64,000 nucleotides of DNA from contig PEDN01001354.1 in NCBI GenBank assembly GCA_003864495.1, positions 558,001 through 622,000 of the forward strand, given 5' to 3'. Position numbers and translations under genes: made by a program. The notes below the pieces were generated by a model, which worked only from the letters and a program-made list of their open reading frames with translations, searched no databases and was not told the DNA's origin. This DNA comes from Nemopilema nomurai (lineage: Eukaryota > Cnidaria > Scyphozoa > Rhizostomeae > Rhizostomatidae). Of this stretch, positions 15,001 to 26,500 are shown in pieces; position 1 is the first letter of the stretch; every line of letters begins with the position of its first letter.

Positions 15001-16680
15001 TGCCCTTTCATTATGTGTTGTATTTGGAAAAACCATTTTGGGTCAAAAATGACCCCTTTGGCAAGGCTATAGCCTTAGAGTTTTTACCCGTTTCATGATC
15101 TAAATAAAAGCCTTGTAACTTTGCAAATACTGATCCTAGACCAGCGAAACCAACACCCAAATGCTCCTCTTGTTATGCCCTTTCATTATGTGTTGTATTT
15201 GGAAAAACATTTTTGGGTCAAAAATGACCCCTTTGGCAAGGCTATAGCCTTAGAGTTTTTACCCGTTTCATGATCTAAATAAAAAGCCTTGTAACTTTGC
15301 AAATACTGATCCTAGACCAGCGAAACCAACACCCAAATGCTCCTCTTGTTATGCCCTTTCATTATGTGTTGTATTTGGAAAAACCATTTTTGGGTCAAAA
15401 ATGACCCCTTTGGCAAGGCTATAGCCTTAGAGTTTTTACCCGTTTCATGATCTAAATAAAAAGCCTTGTAACTTTGCAAATACTGATCCTAGACCAGCGA
15501 AACCAACACCCAAATGCTCCTCTTGTTATGCCCTTTCATTATGTGTTGTATTTGGAAAAACCATTTTTGGGTCAAAAATGACCCCTTTGGCAAGGCTATA
15601 GCCTTAGAGTTTTTACCCGTTTCATGATCTAAATAAAAAGCCTTGTAACTTTGCAAATACTGATCCTAGACCAGCGAAACCAACACCCAAATGCTCCTCT
15701 TGTTATGCCCTTTCATTATGTGTTGTATTTGGAAAAACCATTTTTGGGTCAAAAATGACCCCTTTGGCAAGGCTATAGCCTTAGAGTTTTTACCCGTTTC
15801 ATGATCTAAATAAAAAGCCTTGTAACTTTGCAAATACTGATCCTAGACCAGCGAAACCAACACCCAAATGCTCCTCTTGTTATGCCCTTTCATTATGTGT
15901 TGTATTTGGAAAAACCATTTTTGGGTCAAAAATGACCCCTTTGGCAAGGCTATAGCCTTAGAGTTTTTACCCGTTTCATGATCTAAATAAAAGCCTTGTA
16001 ACTTTGCAAATACTGATCCTAGACCAGCGAAACCAACACCCAAATGCTCCTCTTGTTATGCCCTTTCATTATGTGTTGTATTTGGAAAAACCATTTTTGG
16101 GTCAAAAATGACCCCTTTGGCAAGGCTATAGCCTTAGAGTTTTTACCCGTTTCATGATCTAAATAAAAAGCCTTGTAACTTTGCAAATACTGATCCTAGA
16201 CCAGCGAAACCAACACCCAAATGCTCCTCTTGTTATGCCCTTTCATTATGTGTTGTATTTGGAAAAACCATTTTTGGGTCAAAAATGACCCCTTTGGCAA
16301 GGCTATAGCCTTAGAGTTTTTACCCGTTTCATGATCTAAATAAAAAGCCTTGTAACTTTGCAAATACTGATCCTAGACCAGCGAAACCAACACCCAAATG
16401 CTCCTCTTGTTATGCCCTTTCATTATGTGTTGTATTTGGAAAAACCATTTTTGGGTCAAAAATGACCCCTTTGGCAAGGCTATAGCCTTAGAGTTTTTAC
16501 CCGTTTCATGATCTAAATAAAAAGCCTTGTAACTTTGCAAATACTGATCCTAGACCAGCGAAACCAACACCCAAATGCTCCTCTTGTTATGCCCTTTCAT
16601 TATGTGTTGTATTTGGAAAAACCATTTTTGGGTCAAAAATGACCCCTTTGGCAAGGCTATAGCCTTAGAGTTTTTACCCG

Positions 16681-18411
16681 TTTCATGATCTAAATAAAAA
16701 GCCTTGTAACTTTGCAAATACTGATCCTAGACCAGCGAAACCAACACCCAAATGCTCCTCTTGTTATGCCCTTTCATTATATCCTTGGAGTTTTTACCCG
16801 TTTCATGATCTAAATGAAAAGCCTTGTAACTTTGCAAATACTGATCCTAGACCAGCGAAACCAACACCCAAATGCTCCTCTTGTTATGCCCTTTCATTAT
16901 GTGTGTATTTGGAAAAACCATTTTTGGGTCAAAAATGACCCCTTTGGCAAGGCTATAGCCTTAGAGTTTTTACCCGTTTCATGATCTAAATAAAAAGCCT
17001 TGTAACTTTGCAAATACTGATCCTAGACCAGCGAAACCAACACCCAAATGCTCCTCTTGTTATGCCCTTTCATTATGTGTTGTATTTGGAAAAACCATTT
17101 TTGGGTCAAAAATGACCCCTTTGGCAAGGCTATAGCCTTAGAGTTTTTACCCGTTTCATGATCTAAATAAAAAGCCTTGTAACTTTGCAAATACTGATCC
17201 TAGACCAGAAACCAACACCCAAATGCTCCTCTTGTTATGCCCTTTCATTATGTGTTGTATTTGGAAAAACCATTTTTGGGTCAAAATGACCCCTTTGGCA
17301 AGGCTATAGCCTTAGAGTTTTTACCCGTTTCATGATCTAAATAAAAGCCTTGTAACTTTGCAAATACTGATCCTAGACCAGCGAAACCAACACCCAAATG
17401 CTCCTCTTGTTATGCCCTTTCATTATGTGTTGTATTTGGAAAAACCATTTTTGGGTCAAAAATGACCCCTTTGGCAAGGCTATAGCCTTAGAGTTTTTAC
17501 CCGTTTCATGATCTAAATAAAAAGCCTTGTAACTTTGCAAATACTGATCCTAGACCAGCGAAACCAACACCCAAATGCTCCTCTTGTTATGCCCTTTCAT
17601 TTAATAGTTCTTTGGAGGGTTTTTTACCCGTTTCATGATCTAAATAAAAAGCCTTGTAACTTTGCAAATACTGATCCTAGACCAGCGAAACCAACACCCA
17701 AATGCTCCTCTTGTTATGCCCTTTCATTATGTGTTGTATTTGGAAAAACCATTTTTGGGTCAAAAATGACCCCTTTGGCAAGGCTATAGCCTTAGAGTTT
17801 TTACCCGTTTCATGATCTAAATAAAAGCCTTGTAACTTTGCAAATACTGATCCTAGACCAGAAACCAACACCCAAATGCTGCCTCTTGTTGTATTTGGCC
17901 CTTTCATATTGGCCTTAGAGTTTTTACCCGTTTCATGATCTAAATAAAAAGCCTTGTAACTTTGCAAATACTGATCCTAGACCAGCGAAACCAACACCCA
18001 AATGCTCCTCTTGTTATGCCCTTTCATTATGTGTTGTATTTGGAAAAACATTTTTGGGTCAAAAATGACCCCTTTGGCAAGGCTATAGCCTTAGAGTTTT
18101 TACCCGTTTCATGATCTAAATAAAAAGCCTTGTAACTTTGCAAATACTGATCCTAGACCAGCGAAACCAACACCCAAATGCTCCTCTTGTTTATGCCCTT
18201 TCATTTATAGAAAAATCTTTGGAGTTTTTACCCGTTTCATGATCTAAATAAAAAGCCTTGTAACTTTGCAAATACTGATCCTAGACCAGCGAAACCAACA
18301 CCCAAATGCTCCTCTTGTTATGCCCTTTCATTATGTGTTGTATTTGGAAAAACCATTTTTGGGTCAAAAATGACCCCTTTGGCAAGGCTATAGCCTTAGA
18401 GTTTTTACCCG
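16681..18411 (+). repeat. Array-edge zone with shortened satellite subfamily alternating with full monomers
   Basis: Measured between TTTCATGATC landmarks, units run 120 bp (16681-16800), then full units, then 127 (17504-17630), 177 (17631-17807), 123 (17808-17930), 176 (17931-18106), 128 (18107-18234) and 177 (18235-18411). The short units all lack the middle-right part of the monomer that carries the GGGTCA inverted repeat. Three of the four also lack the TATA-centred palindrome, and those three share a CTTTGGAG- or CCTTGGAG-like junction before the TTTTTACCC segment. This looks like one deleted ancestral monomer that spread as a 177+125 bp dimer near the array border. Confidence 0.85.
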
Positions 18412-19740
18412 TTTCATGATCTAAATAAAAAGCCTTGTAACTTTGCAAATACTGATCCTAGACCAGAAACCAACACCCAAATGCTCCTCTTGTTATGCCC
18501 TTTCATTATGTGTTGTATTTGGAAAAAACCATTTTTGGGTCAAAATGACCCCTTTGGCAAGGCTATAGCCTTAGAGTTTTTACCCGTTTCATGATCTAAA
18601 TGAAAAGCCTTGTAACTTTGCAAATACTGATCCTAGACCAGCGAAACCAACACCAAATGCTCCTCTTGTTATGCCCTTTCATTATTGTGTTGTATTTGGA
18701 AAAACCATTTTTGGGTCAAAAATGACCCTTTGGCCAAGGCTATAGCCTTAGAGTTTTTACCCGTTTCATGATCTAAATAAAAAGCCTTGTAACTTTGCAA
18801 ATACTGATCCTAGACCAGCGAAACCAACACCCAAATGCTCCTCTTGTTATGCCCTTTCATTATGTGTTGTATTTGGAAAAACCATTTTTGGGTCAAAAAT
18901 GACCCCTTTGGCAAGGCTATAGCCTTAGAGTTTTTACCCGTTTCATGATCTAAATGAAAAGCCTTGTAACTTTGCAAATACTGATCCTAGACCAGCGAAA
19001 CCAACACCCAAATGCTCTCTTGTTATGCCCTTTCATTATGTGTTGTATTTGGAAAAACAATTTTTGGGTCAAAAATGACCCCTTTGGCAAGGCTATAGCC
19101 TTAGAGTTTTTACCCATTTCATGATCTAAATAAAAAGCCTTGTAACTTTGCAAATACTGATCCTAGACCAGCGAAACCAACACCCAAATGCTCCTCTTGT
19201 TATGCCCTTTCATTATGTGTTGTATTTGGAAAAACCATTTTTGGGTCAAAAATGACCCTTTGGCAAGGCTATAGCCTTAGAGTTTTTACCCGTTTCATGA
19301 TCTAAATGAAAAGCCTTGTAACTTTGCAAATACTGATCCTAGACCAGCGAAACCAACACCCAAATGCTCCTCTTGTTATGCCCTTTCATTATGTGTTGTA
19401 TTTGGAAAAACCATTTTTGGGTCAAAAATGACCCCTTTGGCAAGGCTATAGCCTTAGAGTTTTTACCCGTTTCATGATCTATAAAAAGCCTTGTAACTTT
19501 GCAAATACTGATCCTAGACCAGCGAAACCAACACCAAATGCTCCTCTTGTTATGCCCTTTCATTATGTGTTGTATTTGGAAAAACCATTTTTGGGTCAAA
19601 AATGACCCCTTTGGCAAGGCTATAGCCTTAGAGTTTTTACCCGTTTCATGATCTAAATAAAAAGCCTTGAACTTTGCAAATACTGATCCTAGACCAGCGA
19701 AACCAACACCCAAATGCTCCTCTTGTTATGCCCTTTCATT

Positions 19741-19807
19741 ATGTGTTGTATTTGGAAAAAGCTATAGCCTTAGAGTTCTTACCCGTTTCATGATCTAAAT
19801 AAAAAGC
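19741..19807 (+). repeat. Right boundary of the satellite array
   Basis: The last unit loses the segment between TTTGGAAAAA and GCTATAGCC, carries a T-to-C change in its TTTTTACCC segment, and ends after ATAAAAAGC at 19807. Unrelated unique sequence follows at once. No target-site duplication or other element is visible at the border. Confidence 0.85.
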
Positions 19808-22800
19808 AAATGCTGCGCAAGAATTTTTTTGAGGAAGAGGATAAATGTTATCAAAACTTACATTTCACTAAGCCCTAGCTCTTGTATATACCCAGTGATT
19901 TACATTTGGCCTAAATTTGAACATTCTGTGCCAGACTGCCACTCGGTATAATTTCCGAAAGCGTTGAAATTTACAAATTGACTAGTCTTTATTCCATACA
20001 GTCATCAGTGTATGATACCTTGGTTCTATTGTTGAAGTTGGATCATCGTTTGTGGTTGTTTCTCATGTAATATGTCTGTTGACCACCACACGTCACTTCT
20101 TGTCTAATTTGTCGGGCTGGGTTGATCAGCAAAGTTTCACAGAAGAGTTCAACAGAAACAGCCACATTGCTATGAATTTATTGCACACTTAAACTGCAGA
20201 TAAACATTCCATAACACTATTTAGTATTTGATACTTCGAGATTTACTCCTTGAAACTATTCATACGGTTGCTTGTGCCGAATTCATCCAGTCATCTTCGG
20301 CGTGGCTTTAGAATTAATATTCTCTTACGAGACTATCTTTTAGAAAAAATTATAAAAAAAAATTTGTTAGAATATTGGTCGAAACCGGCACTTTGGCACT
20401 CGGTTGTGTTTTTCTGGGTTTATGTATTATTCTAGAAGTTTGTGACATTCAAGTTTCAAAGCCATTTTTGCCATCAGACTAAAGAACAAATCCGGCACAC
20501 TAGATTTCCTCTCAATAGTTCCACAACATTAATACATGTAGGGTAATAATTATAACAATGCTTGAAAATTGTGTCAACCAATCACAGCGCCGGAAAATGA
20601 CGCTGCCAATACTCGGGTGAAAACGCACTGTCCTCTTTGATAATAAACGATGAAAATATTAAAAACAAGACGAAAATAATATTAATATTAAAGAGCATTG
20701 TACGATATAGCAAAATAACGTCAGTGAAGAAAAAAGCAGAAAATATAACCAAGAAAATCTACCAAAACTAGGCATTTAGTTACAAAACATAGGCTCTTGA
20801 AAACCCTGGTCAAAATTCCCTTTACAAAGTTAAAATGTATACTAAAACAACATGTTATCAACATATATATTGACTCGCTACTAATTGCGAAACCGGTCAA
20901 CACAAAATAATGACGAGCAAAAAAAATAAATTTCCCACAGTTTTGTGTCAAAATGATGAATCTAAACGAGCTATAAAACATTTACAGCAATGCTACGAAT
21001 AATGAGAAAATTGCAAACGAGTAGAAATGGAGAAAAATATTAGTTGAATTTGATTCCACTAAGTAAGATTAATGCCACGAAATTTCGTTTATTAGCTGGA
21101 TATACGTTTAGGTATGCTTCGCCGTCATGTAGTCAGATAAAAGCATTGGTACAACTTGGCATCAAAGGTATGAGTGCAAGGGCTGTTTCAAAAGTCTTTT
21201 GTTGGTCCTTGTAATAAAAATTGCTACGAATTTTGTCCATTTTCGGGAGGAGGTCGAACGGTTTCTAATTATAGATCCAAGATAAATATTTTGTGTTTTG
21301 AAATCTGCTACCCAAGGGCTTTATATCTATTAAGCAGGCATTTAATGTTGAATGCAAGAGACATGGGAGTTGAAAGCATACTATGAAATTGTGACGACGG
21401 AATACAGAAATTCATTCTAGTTCAATCGTCACCATTTCTTTTAATACTTAAATTAAATGAATGACCATGATTTCAGCTAGTTCCTATAATTTAAGTGTGA
21501 TGGACAAGATCAGGGTATTCCAGCAATAAATGGGCTACAGCCACAATGCATACAAAGGTAAAAGTAACTCAGAGACCCTGATGGACAAAGGGGAATAAAG
21601 GACATTCTATTGAACATCTCTCGATGTACTCTAAATCTATTGACCTGCATTGCTCAGCAGTCTTAGAAACACAATGTAAAGAGGTGGGGCAACGTTGGTT
21701 GTTGAGAAACAAAAGATGTAATCTACATTAAGATACAAAGCCAATTCCTCCATTTCTGCAGAGCTAAGAAGTGACAACACATTTCATGTTTCTCGGATAA
21801 TAGACTGGTATTAAAGTGGCTTAGTTGCCCCCTGGTTGGCCCAACCCACTGAAAGGCTGATCTGTAACCTGATTTGTGCAGTTTTCAAAGGGGGCCTTCT
21901 CAGACCAACTGAAAGAGTCGTAAAGTAACTCTCTTGCTGAATCTGTGATCAATTCCTTAACAAAATGTGTTGCTCCTTCTAAGCGACGTATCTGCAGCCT
22001 ACCGACACCCCTCTGCCGACAATGAATGTATCTGTAACCCATGCCTTATGCAAGATAAAATGTCTACTTATTAAAACTTCACCTATGAATCTGAATTCTA
22101 CTAGCTCCAAATTCTAAACGAAATTCGCGTGCAAGTTATATCATATGCTTCTCATTAATATCAATTGAACTTATATATTAAGCATCTCTGACGATAATTT
22201 AATTTCTTTTAAATAAACTTTGAGATCCATTAGATTACATGATGAACAATTCAATTAGTTTAGATAATGTAAGTTCTCTTTATAATTGATGAAGCTCCTA
22301 TAAAACTCCATTCGAAAACAGTAAACTGCCAGCGTACACGCCATCTATGAAGTTATATCAACTTTCAGCAAAAATTCCAAAATTTTTTTCGTCAATACAT
22401 TAGTAATCAATCAGCTATATAAGAACCTGCTGAATATGAAAGTTCTGGGGCCGAACAAGCAGGAATTACGCGTCTTCAAGTTGTGAAAACGAGCAAAGTA
22501 TGAGTCAACTTGCGTCTATGTTCTACAGCAACAACATCTACAGTCCGCAGCAAACATACGCTCTACGGCAAACACAGGGACGGCGAATGCGAGCATCAAG
22601 TGCTTGAGGTTATGACAAGAGGACATAACAATGTGCTCTTGGCCAGCACGGTACTTCGTAATTGAATTAGTGAGTGCCTTTATTTCCACAACCAGGCACG
22701 ACTTGCATGAGTGATGGGAAATAGTCAACGATTTTTTCAGTTAACAAATGAAGTTTGAAGCAGAGGCGAAAGGGTGATTGCGCAATGCAACGGGAGGGTA

Positions 22801-23015
22801 CTGTGTTTGCTGTTAAATGCAGTGTAGAACGTAAATTATTTCATGAAGACATAACGATTATATAAGTTAAAAAGTTTCAAATATGATAAAGTTAAAGTAT
22901 TATAATAATAACCATGTAAATATACGACTGCCTTGCAAAAAAATTGATTCTAAAACTTGGTAAAATATTCTAGACAACAAATCACCTGAAAAAATCATTG
23001 TGAAAACGTATAAAG
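19808..23015. other. Spacer between satellite and CPEB 3' end
   Basis: AT-rich unique sequence. Only short, unrecognised open frames are present and none has convincing splice sites or protein similarity. A CCAAT motif sits near 20578 but leads to no gene that I can see. Confidence 0.6.
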
Positions 23016-23021
23016 TTTATT
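23016..23021 (-). terminator. Candidate poly(A) signal AATAAA for CPEB
   Basis: First canonical AATAAA that I find downstream of the stop codon, about 305 nt past it. Longer 3' UTR forms are possible, since other hexamers occur further on (for example near 22676). Confidence 0.5.
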
Positions 23022-23052
23022 ATTTCAAATAGACATAAGATTGGGTAAAATG

Positions 23053-23058
23053 ATAAAA
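23053..23058 (-). promoter_or_regulatory. Candidate cytoplasmic polyadenylation element (TTTTAT) in CPEB 3' UTR
   Basis: On the minus strand TTTTAT lies about 32 nt before the AATAAA at 23021-23016, the spacing expected for a functional CPE. A second form, TTTTAAT (23131-23125), lies about 104 nt before the hexamer. Confidence 0.5.
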
Positions 23059-23325
23059 CTGTATTTTACAAAGCAACAACCAACATTTTGTCAACAACAT
23101 CTGTTTGCTCTGTATTCAAGCAGTATTAAAAAATATTCGTGGGAAGGGGATACACCAAGATAATGTTTCATAGAATTTCATGCTGCAAATACCAAACATA
23201 TGTTGACAAAATATTGGCTCTTTAGTAAAACACATCTGAACTTTCTAAATAATGAAATTTCTAATAATACGCAATGAGTAACCAATATTGATTAATCATT
23301 GTAGGGTGAATCTTGGTTTACCTGG

Positions 23326-23556
23326 TTACCAACGGAAATTCATGGGAGACTGGCGCGGCCTATCGCCTCCTTCTTTTACCAGTGGCTTGTGAAACTCACG
23401 GCCTGGTCTTGAATGCACAATTGCCCAGCATTGCTCACAGTAGTACAAAAGACATGTGATGTTGGAACAGAAAAATGGGGCAAATTTTCCATTGCAACGG
23501 ACACCGTGGCACTCATCACACATTTGATCATCAAGTACGTATGGCTTCACTTCAAC
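23326..23556 (-). CDS. CPEB: CPEB last coding exon (zinc-binding domain, stop)
   Basis: Acceptor CTTATTCAG|GTTGA. The exon includes the full Cys/His domain and ends FRW followed by TAA at 23326-23328. Confidence 0.96.
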   Translation of the reverse strand, partial: VEVKPYVLDDQMCDECHGVRCNGKFAPFFCSNITCLLYYCEQCWAIVHSRPGREFHKPLVKEGGDRPRQSPMNFRW

Positions 23557-26500
23557 CTGAATAAGGATTGATCACGTAAGAATGAATGAATCGAGAAAGG
23601 CATTTACTGGTAAGCGCCGATAATTAAAACCCAAACATTCAAGGATGGACCTTCTTTCCTTTGGTTGAAATTCAAGTTTTAAGGAGCTTTCAAAGAGTTG
23701 GTTAAGGGGCAAACGGGGGCCAAAAAGCCTTAATTAATCTAAAAAGCCTCAGTTAACCTAAGAAGCCTCATATCAAAATATATTCGCAAATGCTTTTAGC
23801 TAATTTGCTTTGTTACTAATAAAATAAACTATCAAGAGAGTCAGTCATACAAGAGTTAAACAAATTTCATTCATAGTCCTTGATATTGCCAGTATGGCTG
23901 TACAACTCTTGCTGCTGTTGGATAAGCATTTTTTGCTTTGGATTTTAAACGTCTATCAGTGACACAGTCTACCATGCCATGGCATTAAACGCAATGATAA
24001 ATCAAAGCACAAGAGTAGCCCGTTAAACTAGAAGCGTCAAAGTCTAGTTTAATGAAAAGCTCAATATTAACATTAGAAACAACATTAGAAGCTTTCTCCT
24101 TTACTGAGAGTTTTTTAGGCCATTGTGGCTTGATGATGGACATATATTGAACGCACCCTTTTATCGATATCACCATGCTGCAGCTGTATAAATCTGGCAC
24201 TTATTGCGGCAATGTAGCTTTGCTGATTGGAGAATGCGACTCGACCAGCACCTGGGGGAATCAAACACGCGTTGTGAAAACAATTGCGGGCAGGGATCAG
24301 CATGAGCACACCAATTACAGGTGGTCGAAAAAAGGACAGGGCTCCGATTCTAGTTTATGCATACTGGTAACAATGCATGCATATCAGCCAAGGTTGTGGA
24401 ATAATCAAAGCGGAATGATACTGTGTTTACGGATGGTCATGGCGTGATGGCAAAAGGAGGCATGAAACTATCGACTAAATTACGCAAGCAGTTTTGGTTA
24501 AAAAGATTAAAAGATTAAAATCTAATGAATGGTGCAATGCGTGGCCTCATTTCCTAAATTTCTCTGTTTGACTTGAGTCTGTGTTCATTCATTCTGTCGA
24601 TTAATCATTGCCTCCATCCTCATGAACACAAAAAGTGCAAATAAGCAGAGCTCAATTATGGACTATTTGAAAAGAGAGCGAATTTGTTACCTTTCGGGTA
24701 TTTCAGTTCCGGGTCAACGTCAATCCCTGCGTAGCAGACTCCTCCGTACAAGCGATCCATGATCATTGCAAGTTCAACTGAAAATTTAATGATCAGATTG
24801 ATATTCAAGGAAAGCCTCCGGCTGGACCCTTTGGGCGAATGCAGGGCATCGCATGGTAGCATTTGCGTGGACTGGCGACTTTCAAAATTTAGGCAATGGG
24901 CCAATAACACTTGATTACAAAAATGTCGAAAAAGTATTAAAAGAAGCCCATAAAAACGTCTGTGGCAAATTTTACATTAAATGATTAGGTGATAATAAGG
25001 CTGAAAAGTTAGCAATTTTCTTGCAAAAGGTGCAAAAATACACCTACTGACGCCGATTAGTTTCCTTGCTTTGTTTTAGCACGGATGTCCCCGCTTTGCT
25101 TATTTAAGATTAGCGATCGGTAATACTATAAGCCAAACGCAATAGCCGTCTTTCTATTTTCATAGAGAGGAAGAAATTTGCTCAACGGGTAATCTATAGA
25201 AAATCAACAGTTTCTAAGGCTACTAAACAAATTTCAACCGACGAGAAAGAAAATGTTTAAATTGCACGCCCACATTTGGGTCGCAATAAGAAAATTTGCT
25301 TTCTAACAGTCCAATGTTGATGTTGAAAGCCAAGGTATCACCATAGTTAAGTTTCCTACACCTGTAGACAAAATGTTAACTTGGTTAACTTATGTGATTC
25401 TCCCTACCTGCTCTTAATGGTCTTGGAACACCACCGACAAATATGGTTTTTCTTGGGTCCAGGGGCTGAGAACTATCCATAACAAAATCAGCATCTGCAA
25501 GGTTCCATGGGCGAATTTGCACCTTAAAGAAAGATAAGTGCGTTATTGCTTGACGAATGTAGAGCAAACCTGAAGAGGAGATCGGGAATTTACAGGCAAT
25601 TTTTTGTAGTGGGGAAACAGGCGTAAATAAATTTAGTAGACAATTGGAATCAAGTTCGCCTGATGAAAATCAATTACAGTTAAATGGGTGCACAGTTAAA
25701 AGATTTTTGGGAGATTGCGATGAATGGGGTGATAACAGAGATTACAGTGGGGACTTCATTAAACGTAATTAACTAAGTCAACACAATCCTCTTAGTTTTG
25801 TTATTTCTCTTCCCCATCACTTTCTCTAAGACTTTAAACTTCATTCCAGATGCTTGTTTCCGCCTACTTTCTGATACTCGACATTTTACAAGAGCACTTT
25901 GTGATGGGAGAAAATCGACTGTGGAAGCAAGAGTATCACGTTCTGAAAATGCCTCCATTTTCTGTCTACTTACTGGCTTATCTTTGATTGTGGGACTAGA
26001 GACGCACAAGTAGAATTTTCCATCTTGCACCATGCAAGCATCCATTAGCCTTTGGACGGACAGCTCCTCTTTGTAAAGCAAAAATGCATATCCTGTGGGA
26101 AAGGAACACGAAATACATTTTATTTGACCAGTTAGAATAACTCATTATCGTTATCTCGTTATCATAAAGAGACATAAGCAATTTGAAAAATTTCTCTAAT
26201 CGTCTCGAAAAAAGGGATCGGCCAATTTTCTCTCAAAAAAGTATCAAGCGAACATGAGAAAACAATTCCTTACCCTTGGGAGGAAAGTAGGACTTGCTTT
26301 CTGCCTTGTGTGGCCAATCCACTGTCAAATGTCCAAAGCGGCAGAAACTTGCATGAATCTCATCTGTTGAAGAATTGTTTATTGTTAGCAAAGATATAAA
26401 CACTATTGATTTTTGTAGACATTTACCTTTTTACAAGTGACAATTTATTGCAGATTATTACGGAGCTAGATGTATACAGTTGAAATAAATTACAAATGAT

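Larger units (their letters stand above)
1..19807 (+). repeat. 177 bp tandem satellite array (about 112 monomers), head to tail
   Basis: The same monomer recurs without interruption from base 1 to about 19807, always in the same orientation. The spacing of the TTTCATGATC landmark is 177 bp in most units (for example 9103 to 9280). Interior copies differ by only a few bases. Variants include an 11 bp deletion giving 166 bp units (many between 1 and 2200), single-base indels, and heavily shortened units at 16681-18234. Each monomer contains the inverted repeat GGGTCA-AAAA-TGACCC, the perfect palindrome AAGGCTATAGCCTT, a TTTGCAAA palindrome and one AATAAA hexamer on the plus strand. The array continues beyond the left edge. 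The period is close to a nucleosome repeat, as in many centromeric or heterochromatic satellites, but the chromosomal location cannot be told from sequence. I see no gene inside it. Confidence 0.98.

Noticed and set aside
19339..19713. 124-codon minus-strand open frame and many 66-96 codon frames in the first 20 kb
   Set aside because: They are translations of the satellite monomer. They exist because 177 is a multiple of three and indels sometimes remove the stop. There is no codon or family evidence for a protein.
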